Notes: generated from the sequence alone by a model not told the origin. Positions 33,571 to 45,765 are shown, counted from the first letter of the stretch. The stretch is DNA of 64,000 nucleotides from Diphasiastrum complanatum (GCA_029204225.1 CM055112.1:43758166-43822165); one strand, 5' to 3'. Numbers and translations: made by a program.

Positions 33571-35525
33571 TTGGGTTCTCAGTATTTGGATCAGAAACAA
33601 CTGCAAAAGCATGCAAGAAAGGTTGAAACTATCAACCGGGGTTTCATAGAAGAAACAAGCGGATCTTGCACTGTACTAGGTTGTTTTTGCTACTGTAAAA
33701 GGCTACAGTAGGGCTCTGGAGCAGCAAGATAATGTCTGCAAGAAGCCATGTTCAGCGATGGAAGGACAGAGTGACAATTGACAGTTCTTTGAGGTAGCCA
33801 ACAACACGACTAGGAATTTCTAGAAAAAAATCACTTATCTCAAGCTGTATGAGGTCATTTTTGGATCATTTATCACAGGTGGGTGCCTTGGTGAGTTAGA
33901 AAGGATGCAAGAGGGCCGCAGACAACCACTAACTAGTTATGGCATTGGATCAAGTTTTCTCAGGTAGCCAATATGATGGCTAGGATTTCAAAAGAAAAAA
34001 ACATTGATTTCTCATTGTAGGAGACCAAATTTTATGCTTTAAATGACTATGGGAGGGCGCCCTGGGAGTGCAAGCCAACAGCCAAGAGGCCGCGCCTGGC
34101 CATGGAGAATAAAACGTGCTGAATCGATCAGCATCCAAAGCCATAGCTCGTGGAAGAAAGGAGGTTGTGTGAACAAAGAGAAGACGGAATGAGGACGCGA
34201 CCCTCGCCCGCGCAAAGAATGAAAGGTTACCTAGTGTAACTAAGTGTCTCATGGCTGGAAGAACTCATGTCCACGCGCAGATGTATGGAAGGCTGTCGGA
34301 TCAAGGCTAGAGATGATCGACGGTGAACCAGGATTGTAGATATAAGTGAACTGCTGGATGTGGGCTGAAAAGGCCCGAAGGGCTATGAAGTGAGGAATTG
34401 CACTTCTCTTCAATAAAAGTCTTCATACTAAAATGTAAGAAGGGGCCCGACTATTGAACGAGGCATTGTGAAACTCTTTATTGGCAAAAATTGAGAGAGG
34501 GAAACCAACCATAGGAGAGAGCCAGGTATGGTGCCGCATTATGCCAACAGACATAGTGAAATAGTTCATGTCTACTGATTCAACTTTTTGGATGTTCGAA
34601 CTAACCAAGTTCAAGGGATGCTTGGAGGGGGCCTCTCATGGTGAAAATCAACAAGGGCATGGTCAGATTCAGTGGTTGTGGTTGCTTCACATGTTTTTGC
34701 AAGGGAGAAATGTCTCGGTTGAGGAGACGTTTACACTAGCTTAATGGTGGCAATGCAATGGTGGGGGTCATAAGGTGAAGGATGTCAATGATAAGGTGAG
34801 CTGGATGAGCCAAAGTGGAAATTTGGAAAGCGATCTAGTAACTTGACTACATTTCATGAAGTGGTGATGCGAAGAGGACATCTAACCAGGTACTCATGAA
34901 GGTGAGCTAGCAAGTGGATTACTAGAGTTTGTAGAGTTAAGCTTGCGCGGAGGTGGAACTTTCGACAAGTTTGGAGGTGACAAGTTGTTAACACTTCACG
35001 GCGGAAGTGTGGTGGAGCTCATGCTTGGGATACTTTTGGGTAAACAAAAAGCATGAATGAGTAGTCCAAGTTGATATTTGATCCATATTTTTTGTTGATG
35101 CTTGTCAAAGCATGTAACCTACAGGAGATAGCTCAGGAAATGTAGGGGATTCATCAGAGTCCTTGGTAGACTCATATGCTTGGTGCATGAAGGATGAGTG
35201 ATAGCTTGGCAAGGCAAGGCAAAGTAGAATGGATGGTTGGACAAGACACTTGGACAGGGATGTATCTCTGGGAGGTACATGGTGCATTCGAGGACATCTA
35301 AGGACAGATGCGTGGAGCTTTGGATGCAAGGTTGTTGTAGCAGTGGATCTACCTATGACAAAGGTATATGGTACAAGAGGATATCTTCCTCAACAAGCAG
35401 TGATCAGTTGATATGTTGTCATTCATGTTGGTTGCATGAATGTGATTGCTTGCATGTGACTTTGTCATGAGAGTCTTTGTGCCTAGACGTAGATGAGAGT
35501 TGGAGGTTGATTGGTTATGCATTCA
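33571..35525 (+). mobile_element. L-element internal region, copy L4
   Basis: Starts within the leader ('ttgggttctcagtatttgg', equivalent to 1488 and 59998) and runs through the leader to about 34450, skips a segment present in L5 (roughly 32096-32572), then continues 34450-35330 as a direct repeat of 32573-33437. It extends past the L5 end to about 35525 (region around 35330-35520 is unique in the window). Non-coding. Confidence 0.5.
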
Positions 35526-36133
35526 CTACTGAAAGAAAAACAAAGTACTCATTTGATGCTCAGTGACTTGTTGACATGTCAGAGAGTACAGTTACAATAT
35601 CTCTAGGAAATGAAAGACTATGGATTGTGTTATTCGAAGGAAGCTGGATTGCACATCAAATCTTCAAAGTGACGCAAGCTGCTGGGCATCCATGAAGAAT
35701 GATACCAAAAGTATTTCAGGAGGTTGTATTGTAGCATTAGGCACAGCCATACTCTGGATAAGGAAGAAGCAAACAACAGTAGCCCAATCTTGCTATGAAG
35801 CGAAATATGTAGCAGTAGCCAAGATGGCAAACGAACTAATCTGGATTAAACAGATGTTAGAAGGATTTGATAAATCTAATTCTGAATCTTATGTCTTGTT
35901 AATGGATAACACCTCAGCAGTCTATCTTACGAAAGATCATGTATTCAATTCGAAAATGAAGCACATATCTATCAAGTATCATGTTATTCGGGACTTAGTC
36001 GAGAAGAAGATACTGAAGACAGTCCTCATACCCATAGAGGATATGACAACTGATATCTTTACAAAGCCACTCATCAGTAAAGCTTTTTTCGAGAAGCAAT
36101 GAAGAATATTGGGGTTAATCCAACTACCCACTT
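35526..36133 (+). pseudogene. Ty1/copia RNase H, second family, copy C2
   Basis: Open for 160 codons (35620-36102) through LLMDNTSAVYLTKD, KMKHISIKYHVIRDLVEKKI and MTTDIFTKPLISKAFFEKQ, then stop. It lacks the 11-base deletion of C1, so it is the better copy. The N-terminal frame (DYGLCYSKEAGL) is shifted, so the domain is still broken. No RT precedes it. Confidence 0.88.
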
Positions 36134-36144
36134 TGAGAGGGAGC
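36134..36144 (+). promoter_or_regulatory. Polypurine tract
   Basis: 'tgagagggagc' just before TGTAGGACAACTG, as at 8924. Confidence 0.75.
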
Positions 36145-36576
36145 TGTAGGACAACTGATCAAACAGATCTTGATTCTACTAACAAAGCGCGCAGTTTACT
36201 TGACAAAGGATAAGAAACAGACACGAACTCAAAACTTTTTTATTCGTGATCAACCTCGAATGATTTGTGAACTTTGTCTTGCAGTCAACTCAAAAGATTC
36301 GCGAACAGAATCTTGTCGCAAAAATATTCTGTTTCCTGTTCAAACCTCAGATGTCGTGAAATTGTCACGAACAATTCGCGAAATATTCTGGGGTTTACTT
36401 GAAGATCAGAAACTGTCATCTGTCGCGAACAATTCGCGAAACACAAAATGTCACGAAGAGACAATTGTCGCGAATAATTTGCGAAACACAAAGCAACATC
36501 TGAAGCTCGTTTGCATAGAATTACCTCATTTGAGTTTCAGAGTTGCGTAATCCGTATACGTGTGTACATATTTGAA
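36145..36576 (+). mobile_element. Copia 3' LTR, 3'-truncated, with TTCGCGAA motifs
   Basis: Starts TGTAGGACAACTG after the polypurine tract. The U3-like part contains three perfect TTCGCGAA palindromes (36298-36305, 36375-36382, 36433-36440) and several 'tgtcgcgaa'/'gcgaaacac' half-copies. It ends at about 36576, where the TPD1 3' flank begins; no CA terminus could be assigned. Confidence 0.65.
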
Positions 36577-38110
36577 AAGTTGGGACCGACTGCTTTTGCG
36601 AGGCGCTTTCATATATATATGTATATACCTAAAAAGATCTGATACATATGGTCGCATGCGCAAGGCTTTAGATAGCTGAATGGAATCGATTTTCTGCATA
36701 TGTTTGATTTATCAAAGGACATACTCATACTATTCCTTAGAATACAAGTTTAAAGTCACTTTCTAAAATTATAAGGGTAAAAGTGAACAAAAACTCATGG
36801 CTTTATTGTAGGAACATGGTTCTTTAGATGCACCTCTATATGCAAGTTAAATGATAAATAATTTATGTCCCTTTTTTATTTTGCATGCATGCCCACACAC
36901 CAACAGATTCGCAATGGTCTCTTTGTATTGCATGCATCCACAGGCTCTCAACATGCATGCCACAACAACATCATCACCAACAACAATAATCAAATACAGA
37001 TTATGTATTTGTAGTCCCAAAATCATTTCATATATGTCTTTTATTGTTGTCATATCTCTACGCATACACAATTGGCATCGTAAATTCAAACCTTGAGATA
37101 AGACAAAAATTATGCTAAGCATTATTCCATAGTTCCAAGGCACTCAAGATTTAAAAATAGCTAGTTACTTTGTCATATCTAGCAGCCTTTGATACTCATG
37201 TTTTTCATTCAAGAAATTTGTGTCAATGCCTTTGCGTAGCAAAATTACAATGATAAGAAATTTTAGACATGGATATCTTGTTGACGCATCTAATGCTAGT
37301 GGACTAAGGGATGCATATATAACACATGTAGTGTAATTTTAGCAAGTTCACAATTAAATTCTACATTAAGTATGATATTTCAAATGATTTATTTCACATT
37401 GATGCATGACTAACATCAAATTTGCATTTAAAGCATTAGATCCAGTACAAATGCTTTTAAAGAGGTGTACTCTCGTATGAAAGATTTTTCTCAGAAGATA
37501 ATTCAATAAATAAAATTTTAGCTAGAGCATCTCATGTGCTGCAACATTTGTTATGATTATGATCACTAAATATGTTACTTTGTATTTGTCGCTTAAATTT
37601 GTTAGAAATTTCATGATATGCATTTCAATAGATAAATAGCACATTGCATGTCATAATCATAACACGAGAGCTTCAGTCATCAAAATCATGCACCTAGAAT
37701 ATAGTATGTAGTGCAAATTCATTGTCCATAAAACAAATTGAGAGAGGATTTCATGTCTACATTGGAGACATAGCATGTTGTGACAGGATGAAGGTTGCTT
37801 GATAATCATTTATCATAGATATCTATGGAGAATATGGGAACACATTAAATTAGATTGAGCTTATACAAGGAATTATTGGGGTGTAACCTCAAATGGACAT
37901 GGAAAATTCATAATGTTTTTTCAGGTTAGTTGAATATCCTACTTTGTAGATGATATGTCATATAAGTAGTGATTAGGCATGAACAAGAATCCATTGTAAA
38001 GAATCAACCTCATTGACATCTATTCCAAAAGTAATATTTAAGATAGAAGGCTTATATCTAAATTGATGAATTAAATTCAGAAAAAAGTTCTTTCATCACT
38101 TTAATATGAC
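36577..38110 (+). repeat. 3' flank of the TPD1-like locus, gene-less copy
   Basis: Begins 'gttgggaccgactgctttt', the sequence found 57 bp after the TPD1-like stop at 49505, and follows 49562-51120 with indels. The gene is absent; a copia LTR is fused in its place. An extra stretch with CA/AAC-rich sequence at about 36835-37130 is not in the 49-kb copy. No coding sequence was accepted. Confidence 0.7.
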
Positions 38111-38250
38111 AATATGTGAAGATGACTTGGTGACAAGAGATAAAAATATAGAAAAATTAATTAATCTACTTGTATCTAGGGTAACACAAACACAATAGGA
38201 AATCCAACTAGCTTAAGAAAGAAATGTCGTAACTGTTAGGCAAATACGAA
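38111..38250. other. AT-rich linker
   Basis: Matches 51660-51790 in part ('cttgtatctagggt'). No feature seen. Confidence 0.35.
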
Positions 38251-38712
38251 GTTGAAAATGGACCGTAGGCAACTGCCAAGGCAACGGTTGTGGTCTATTA
38301 CGGCTTGATACAAAGTTGGATGGACCGAGGGCAACCGCCAATTATCGAGTTGTAGTCTATTATGGTTTGATTCGAAGTTGGATGGACCAAAGACAACTGC
38401 CAAGTAGCTAGTTGCGGTCCATTATGGTTTGATAAGAAGTTGGATGGACTGTAGGCAACCGCCAAGTTAACAGTTATGGTCTGTTGCGGCTGTGGATGGA
38501 AAAAGACCGAAGGCAACTGCCAAGTCGCGAGTTACGGTTTGTTGCAGTTTTGGATGAAAGAAGACCAAAGGCAACCGCCAAGTAGCGAGTTGCAATTTTG
38601 GCCGAAGGCAACCACCAAGTCAATGGTTACGGTCTATTACGGTTTGAGATGAAGTTGGATGAACCAAAGGCAACCACAAAGGAAATGATTGCAGTCTAGA
38701 AGCGGTCTTATT
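38251..38712 (+). repeat. Minisatellite, ~62-bp unit
   Basis: About seven to eight degenerate units. Each contains 'ggaccnaaggcaaccgccaa' followed by 'agttgyggtctattayggtt' and 'gaagttggat' (n, y variable). The unit measured once is 62 bp; later units are shortened. A shorter array with the same unit is at 51165-51420. Non-coding; the 72-codon frame inside it is a by-product of the repeat. Confidence 0.8.
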
Positions 38713-38744
38713 ATAGTAGATACAGAAGCAGTAGCGAATGTGCG

Positions 38745-39356
38745 ATACACCCATAATGTTGGTTGTAAAAATTCATGCCATGAACCTCTTTTTCCAACAC
38801 CTGTTTTGCTATAATGGCCTTCAAAGTTTTATTGTTAACCTCGGCTTGACCATTATCGCACGGATAATAAGAAGTTGATGGGATTAATTTGAAACAAATA
38901 TGTCAATCTTCTTCAAAGTATTATTCACAAAATGTGGACCTCTATCAGACAAAATTTCTAATGGAAATCCAAATTGAGTAAAATTATCATTAAATATGAA
39001 TTAAGCAATGGATTTTGCAGTATTGTCCAACAAGGCTTTTGCTTCTGCCCACTTTGTAGCGTAATCAGTTGTTACGTCAATATATTTGTGCCCATTTGCC
39101 AAAGTCGGGATAATTTTACCACTAAAATCCAATACCCATCGCTGAAACGGCTCTATTGGCTGTAGTGGTACCAATGGATAATCCATCATGGGAACCGGCC
39201 GTCCTTGTCATTGACAAACATCGCAACTATGACAGAATGCCATAGTATCTTTCCACAACCTTGGCCGTACCTGCAAAATCTTATGCATGGTTATTTCGGT
39301 GGGAAAATGTCCACCCGCGGACCCTGAATGAGCTTCATCAATAATAGCCCGTATAT
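38745..39356 (-). pseudogene. Ty3/gypsy integrase core fragment
   Basis: Minus strand, in order: zinc-binding remnant (CHSCDVCQ) then PLQPIEPFQRWVLDFSGKI with the first catalytic Asp, GHKYIDVTTDYATKWAEA, and ILSDRGPHFVN with the second Asp. The third catalytic residue region is in broken frames around 38850-38800. Its 5' side is fused to the tail of a copia element at 39357. It is separate from the chromodomain fragments, with no shared sequence to link them. Confidence 0.82.
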
Positions 39357-40702
39357 GTAAAATGTGGATTTCAAAGCAACTTTTTCGTCTGAAGTATGTA
39401 TTAAATTATCAAATGTGATAGGTAGTCAACATGAAATTGGCGAATATAGACACTATTGAAGGGATCCCATACCCGAAATTAAAAAGACCACTCAAAAAGA
39501 CCATAGCTGAATGGTGCTCTGGCTATCACACGTAGGCTTACTTTGTAGGATGCCTATGTCTTCCATCATTCTTCTTAACCATATTGTCTCCTACATAGCT
39601 GAACATAGAGCTTTGTACTATGATTCTTTGCTGAAAAGAGCAATTGTATCCTGCTTCTTACTAGAGCAAGAAAACACAACATCACCAATACAAAAAGCAT
39701 AACATGTGGTGGATCTTCTGTCATCTACACAGCCTGTCCAATCCGAATCTATGAAGCATTGCAAAACTGGTAAAGCGTGTTGTCTCTCATATAGCAATCC
39801 ATGGGTTAGTGTCCTTTTAATGTAATGAAGAATTCTCTTTGCCGCTTTCCAATGAGCCTCCCTAGGCGTAGCCATGAATTGACTCAGAACACTTACATCA
39901 TAGCTTATATCAGGATGAGTAGGTGGGAGATAAATCAGTGAACCACCTAATTGATGAAACAAAGTAGCATCAACTAGCGCACTCTCATCTTGGTTAGAAA
40001 GTTTCTTACCAACCTCCACAGGTGGAGACATTGGCTTACTATTGCACATCTTGGAATGTTTCAAAATTTTATTCACATAACTCATTTGCATGAGTGTAAT
40101 ACCAGCATGTCTTTGCCAAATTTTCACTGAAAAACAACAATAGTGCATCTAGCCAAGGTCAATCATATAAATGTTGGAGGATAGATCCATTTTTATAGCA
40201 CTAGTCAAATCATCATCATTGTCTGTGATTATGAGGTCATCTGCTTATAACACAATTAGTGTGATGCTAGAGTCGCCAGCAAAGTAGCAAAGGTTGAAAT
40301 CTGAAAAAGTGTGTATCAAACCTCTAGACAAGAGATACTTATCAAAGTGGCTATACCAAGCTTGCCTAAATCCGTACAAGGCCTTCTTCGATCTGCTATG
40401 CCTTGTATCACAAACCCACTAAGTTGCTCCATGTACACTTCTTCTTAAAGCTTACCATTCAAAAAAAGAGGACTTTACATCCATTTGATGTTGACTCCTC
40501 CCAAATAATGTCGCCAAGGCAATCACCATGCAAAGTGTGTGTTCCACTTAGCCACACAAGCGAAGGTCTTCTCATAATCAATGCCCTTACTCTATGGCAT
40601 AGCCTTTCACTACAAGCCTTGCATTGTGTTTTGCAATGGTTCCATCGGTATTGTACTTCATCCTATATATCGATTTGTTGCCAAATGGGTCTCTTTCTCT
40701 TT
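39357..40702 (-). pseudogene. Ty1/copia RT and RNase H, copy D3
   Basis: Minus-strand frame 39618-40148 is the longest of this family (176 codons): [91 protein letters not shown]. It keeps the ~110-base segment deleted in D1, D2 and D5. The frame ends in a new tail (ALFSKES) where the [11 protein letters not shown] motif is altered. The RT active site is stop-ADD near 40240. 39357-39500 is the shared tail region. Confidence 0.86.
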
Positions 40703-41730
40703 GGAAGATCCACTATCTCACAAAGATCCATTTATGCCCTTTGATGTTTGGCTTAATTGGGAAGCACGTCCTTGTGACTGATGCAACTGACTCAACACCT
40801 CTTGAGTGACTTTGGTCATCTGACCCACATCTGTATCAGATACCCGACTTGTACTCGGCCCTGCTTCCTCATTATAAGCCTCCTGCCTTATAGCCTTTCC
40901 TTTGTTCTTGTGTCGAGTAATGGCTTGCACATCTGTCAGTAATGTCTCCTCAACCATCAGCAGCTGCACAAGAGCTTGATGCTCTAGAATATGTACTCCT
41001 CCTTGATTCGGTTGTTGGTTTAATCTCGGATTCTGATCATTAAAACTAGTGTTGACGCATGGTGGGCGTAAACCACGTTTTAAATTACCAACGCACTGAC
41101 GATGGTACATCACACAATTAAAATAACGATGGCTGATTTTGACGATAGCGTATTTGCCGTTGGAACGACCATTGTGGCAGCTGGCCCTACATTATCGGCA
41201 GACCCTATTGGTAAGCCATCAACTGCGGTTGCATTGTTGGCTGTTGCATTTGAGGTTCTTGCTGTTGGTGCGCTTGAACTGCAAATGCTCTGGTAGTTCT
41301 TATTGCTTGTAATCTGCGACAATCATTTGCCCAATGATTGTACGCATTACAAATAACACAAAATCGGGTACTATTCAGACATTCATTGATATAATGTCCT
41401 TCATGATAACAATTTCTACAAAATTTAACATTCCCCTATTGGAATTCTGTGGTAACCACGTCATTATTCCGAACAGATACTTGCTCTTTAGCATTGACTT
41501 CTGAGTCAGAATTTGAGAAACTGCTTCGTTGGTGGTGTCATCGGTGCTTACGATATTCCTTTCTAGTCTCCTCCTCTTCCAGCTGTAGAGCAACCTTCAC
41601 AATGTGTTCCAACCGTTGTCCCTATAGAGATGTAGTTCCTCTGCGAAGAACCTTATGCAATCTATGCTTGAAGTACTTTATGCGTTTAGCGTCCCTTAAT
41701 GGCTCTTATTAGCTTTTTCTCCAAAACCTT
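40703..41730 (-). pseudogene. Ty3/gypsy-type Gag, copy 3
   Basis: Minus-strand copy with the C-terminal part open at 40718-41113 (YHRQCVGNLKRGLRPPCV to SQTSKGINGSL) and zinc knuckles at about 41315-41420. The Ser/Asp-rich segment before the knuckles (SLDTSMESNDGSSSDNGKKS in other copies) is deleted, joining VSQILTQK to the region before the knuckles. Confidence 0.7.
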
Positions 41731-42200
41731 GAACCTCTGGACGTAGGCTCTTCTACCTACTTTCTCCAAATGATAATTTCTCAATTAGCCATGTACAAAT
41801 CTACATGCATGTGTCCATTAGAGTGATTGCATGCTTTGCATGTCACTATGGAAACTTAGGACATTATGCATTTATTGTGGCTCGAGTTTCTACAAGGTCA
41901 TAATTGACCAATTCCATGTGAATCTCTATATGCATGTCAAACTAGATATTGTCAACATTATTGCATATCATACTAGACCAACTAGGCTTTATGCATGTCA
42001 CTGGAATTTGATCTACCTAACGCAAACTCACCCTATTCTACAAGGATATGTGCTCATTTCACATACCTTGGATATGTACAAAATATTTACATGGGTAGGA
42101 TCTCCCAAACATTCACAACAGATGATAGATATGTTTTATAATTTTTAACAATTCATATGTTATTTTTGACAAGAAGCTTACAAAGCGCATGTCTATGCCA
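41731..42200. other. Block between gag and U1, copy 3
   Basis: Third copy of 19713-20156/26642-27085. No recognised feature. Confidence 0.35.
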
Positions 42201-42679
42201 AAACTCAACAAAGAGGAAAGCACTATAGAAAAGAATCTAGAACTTTGAATGAAGGCCGTAAAGATTCAAATGTGGATCCTACAACAAAAGGAGTATCAAG
42301 CTATTCATTTACAAACTTTCCTTACATTTCCTTGTCATCAACTGATAGGCAAAATCTAACTATGTCTAAATTGAGAGGTGATAACACCTTTAAAGAGTCA
42401 AGGATGTTAGGAGAAGTCAAAGATTTGTATTATGATGAGAATGATTCAAATGTTTTGGTGTTCATAACTGAAAACAAAGGACAAACTAGATTATTCAGTG
42501 TAAGTGAAATCCTTTGTGTAGTTCAGCGCATAACTCTGTCACATTTACAAAATGAAATGAGGGAGTGCTTTGAGGAGAGTGGAAATTTGATTCGTATATT
42601 GTCTAGATATTTGTTTGGAAGCACGCAAGCATCCACATCAAATTTAGTTCCTTTAAAATGTGAAAGTACAGTACTTTAA
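42201..42679 (+). pseudogene. U1 possible BAH-domain remnant, copy 4
   Basis: 144 codons open (42245-42679), ending KCESTVL. Like copy 1 it has TENKG rather than TKNKG and MRECFEESG, so copies 1 and 4 form one subtype and the palindrome copies another. Confidence 0.42.
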
Positions 42680-43106
42680 GGACCAAAAATGGATCTTAGA
42701 AGATCCACAAGGTTGATTGTGTGCTTGATTAACAATCTATCACATACTAGTCAACCAAAAACAAGATCTAGTTTAGCAGCTTGATAGAAAACACGTAGAG
42801 ACAATCAAAACATTGATCAAGAGCTGAATCTCGAGTTCACACGTGTGAAAGTCAGGTTGTTGTACGGCCTGTAGACAAAGGTTAATGTGTGCCAAAGTTG
42901 GGTTTCATTGGAATCAATCACTATCATCATACAAAGAGACAAAATCTGAGTTTCCTCTCGAGGCTCAAAAATATGGAGAATGGAAAAGTAAAAGACACTT
43001 CCTTTGCAAAGTTAGGTGAAAATCCAACATGTAATAAAGAAGTAGACTCAACTTTCTTGCCCTAAAGTGAAAACCCTAGCCTAGATCCTAGAGTCATGCT
43101 TCGTAG
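42680..43106. other. Non-coding part of the mosaic block, copy 4
   Basis: Copy of 2961-3481; nothing coding. Confidence 0.45.
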
Positions 43107-43207
43107 GTGCATGGTAGGTACAAATCTCATCATAAATCAAGGTCTAGATCCTACGAAGTAGGAATCACTACCAAATGGACACAACCACTCCTTTTGACTT
43201 GTGGTAC

Positions 43208-43809
43208 CTACATTAGGGGTATATTGCCATGTGGCACTTTGGCCATACAAGTGACTAACAACAATATATTGAGAATGGCTAGATTTGCCAATGTAGGCAA
43301 TTTTTCAAGCTCCTCCTCAAATCTAGCCTTCGAAACAACAATAGTTTTATTAATCACTCTAATTGAAGATCTAAGCTTGACAAATGAATCTTTAGGTAAG
43401 GATTTAGTAAACAAACCAACCAAGCAACGCTTGATCTCTTTGGCTTGCACTTTCTCCCTCAGGAAACGATGAGCAATCTCGATGTGTTTGCTCCTTGCAT
43501 GGAATGTAGGATTAGTTGCAAGTAATTGGGCTAATTGGTTGTCACAATAGATGATTGGGATCTCATCCTCCATGACATGAAGCTCCACCAATAGCCTTTT
43601 GAGCCACAAGACCTCCTGGCATGTTGATGTCAAGGCCTTGTACTCAAATTCTGTGGAAGATAAGGAGATGGTATCTTGCTTTTTGGAAAGCCATGATACT
43701 ACTCCATCACATAGAAGGGTGGAAAAAGCACTTGTTGATTTCCTATCCACTTTGTCACCTGCAAAATCTAGTCACTGTAGGCTCTTAAGCCAAGATTAGT
43801 ACCACCGTA
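43208..43809 (-). pseudogene. Ty1/copia RNase H, copy B5
   Basis: 180-codon minus-strand frame with the conserved segments; differences include STEFEYKAL (STESEYKAL elsewhere), CDNQLAQLLA (CDNQSAQLLA) and LVGLFTKSLP (LADLFTKSLP). Changes at such conserved positions suggest decay without selection even though the frame is open. Confidence 0.86.
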
Positions 43810-43849
43810 GTCCATTGCAATAGTACAGAACAACCAATTAATAGAACAT

Positions 43850-44550
43850 CGCTATTATAGAACCCAGAACTAACCATCACAAGAATATGTAGATACAAGG
43901 AATAACACTGCTCAATTGCATTCCATAGTTGAGTGAAAAACACCTAAAGTTATAGGCTGACTAGCAAACATAGTCAACATTTCCAAACACCTAAAATTAT
44001 AGACTAAACAGCAAACAGAGTTAACATTGCCACTGCTAAGAGGTCTTAGGCAAGAAAATTCATCTTGCTGCTTGCAGTACAATATAGAATCGAGATTACT
44101 GAACATTTAAAATTCTTGGCTCTCACCCTTAGTCTTTTGAACACTACTGCCTAAATAGTGTAAAATCCAAAAGCCCCCAATCTGGCTCCAAATGTCTTAT
44201 TTATAATATTTTGAGGATACTGCAATCCAGTATCGCAACCCTTCGTAATGACCGCAAGTGGTCGGTTCAGCTTCGCATAGAGATTGCATGGAAACCACAA
44301 TTGATGACCTTGTGGTCACTTACGAACTGTTCGGGTTCCTCCCAAATATTACTAAACGTTAACTAACCTATCAACTTTAACTTCATAAATGTCCTACCAT
44401 GACATCTCCTAACATCAAGACCTTACAACATAATTACATCTTTATGTAAATAAAACTCCAATTACATAACCAACAATCCTACACTTCCATTAACAACCAC
44501 ATATTTACAATGTCCATAGTTATGGCCAAAAAGGCCTAACACATATTTTC
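43850..44550 (-). repeat. P block, copy 5
   Basis: As the other copies, but the TATA-like stretch is altered ('tttataatattttgagg' on the plus strand). Confidence 0.5.
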
Positions 44551-44554
44551 CGGC

Positions 44555-45052
44555 GGGAAAACACGAGTTCATCTCCCAGCTTTCTTCTGTCGCTTCCTAT
44601 TTTTGACACTTTCACTTGATGTATGCATTCCTAAACAATGAGTCACAGATTCACCTCTAACCTGTGCATCGATCGTAATTGGTTTGTATCTCGCCGTCAT
44701 AGGTGGTGATGTCCAAACCCTTGGTTTTGGTGAGGGGGTGGTCAATCCATACTGCAATGGCTTTTGTAAGCGATTCTAATAATCATCTATGATGCCTGAT
44801 ACCAATCGTGGTGTTTGCTTTGTCAGCATTAGTTTGTTCAGCCATTCAATGATGATTGGTGTATACTCACTGCTGAAAATCCTCCTCCCAACGACAATAT
44901 ATCCTTCATAATAGTGGATATGAATCATCCACATATTTCACTATCACTGTGTATAAGGTTTCAAAATTCCGATATTCTCCGGCCAGCCAAGGTTTAAACT
45001 TGGCCTGTCTTTGATTGGTACTATAATGTACGTCATTGTGTGCCTTGAACTC
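44555..45052 (-). pseudogene. U2 unknown ORF remnant, copy 5
   Basis: Keeps KPRVWTSPPMTARYKPI and part of the acidic tail, with a deletion that joins SSESV to KNRKRQKK. It is cut at 45052 within the region coding for the HYSTNQRQ segment, where gypsy RNase H sequence begins. Confidence 0.35.
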
Positions 45053-45300
45053 CGTAGTTGGTTATTTTCGGCAGGTGTGAGCATCTTACTTGCATAACAA
45101 ACCGGGTGATCATACCCTTTTTCTTCCCCCAGTTGCGCTAGAACATAGCCCATCGCCATTTGAGACGCATCTACATGAACATGAAACGACTTGCTCCAAT
45201 CTGGTGGGCACAAAATTGGGGCATTCACCAAGTCATCTATTAAATCCCGGAATGCCTTATACCACCGAATAGTGATTTTGTATACTACCCCCTTCTTCAA
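45053..45300 (-). pseudogene. Ty3/gypsy RNase H fragment
   Basis: Minus-strand frame with LVNAPILCPPDWSKSFHVHV DASQMAMGYVLAQ (split), YDHPVCYASKMLTPAENN: the start of the gypsy RNase H domain following RT, with the first catalytic Asp in HVDAS. It is truncated after PAENN by the junction with U2; the following residues come from U2 read in another frame. The RT is missing. Confidence 0.85.
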
Positions 45301-45344
45301 AACTTCATATAGAATGTAAGTCCTTTCTGCATATGCATAAATAT

Positions 45345-45765
45345 ACCGGCGATGGCTGAACTCTTTCTAGCATCTTTGGATTAGAAACATAATGGTTAGT
45401 TGATAGAATGCACCCAACATATGACATCTCATAGAGTTACCATTTTCTACTTTTGTGGATGTGATTGATGAGCAAAGACAAGTAAAGTTTATGATGGCAA
45501 TAAAATTTCCAATTCATAAAATTGTTTCCGTTGTGATTGATACACCACGGCTGCCGTGAAGCACTGTTTGGGTGTAGGCCACGTATGAGCCAGGCAATAT
45601 ATACATATGTATCATTTTGATTTGAAAGGCTATGCGTTCTTTTTTGCTTTGGTGTATGAAGATCACTCATTCTTGCTTAATGTGGAACGCATTAATTCAT
45701 AGCATGCATTAATCTTCTATTGTAGATATTATTTTTGTTAACAATTTATACATTGAATTTGCAAG
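45345..45765 (+). repeat. Direct repeat DR1 (truncated TPD1 upstream region or LTR)
   Basis: From 'gctgaactctttctagc' to 'cattgaatttgc'. The same ~420 bp lies at 47736-48150 and 62370-62785, in each of those cases directly upstream of TPD1-like exon 1. Here it is followed instead by a copia core. The pair 45345/47736 flanks that core like LTRs, but TG...CA ends and a primer-binding site are not seen. Confidence 0.6.

Noticed and set aside
38298-38516. 72-codon ORF within the minisatellite
   Set aside because: Its sequence simply follows the 62-bp repeat, and the frame closes as units change length.
38251-38712. CRISPR-like array of direct repeats
   Set aside because: Units are contiguous and degenerate with no unique spacers, and the window is a plant nuclear genome.
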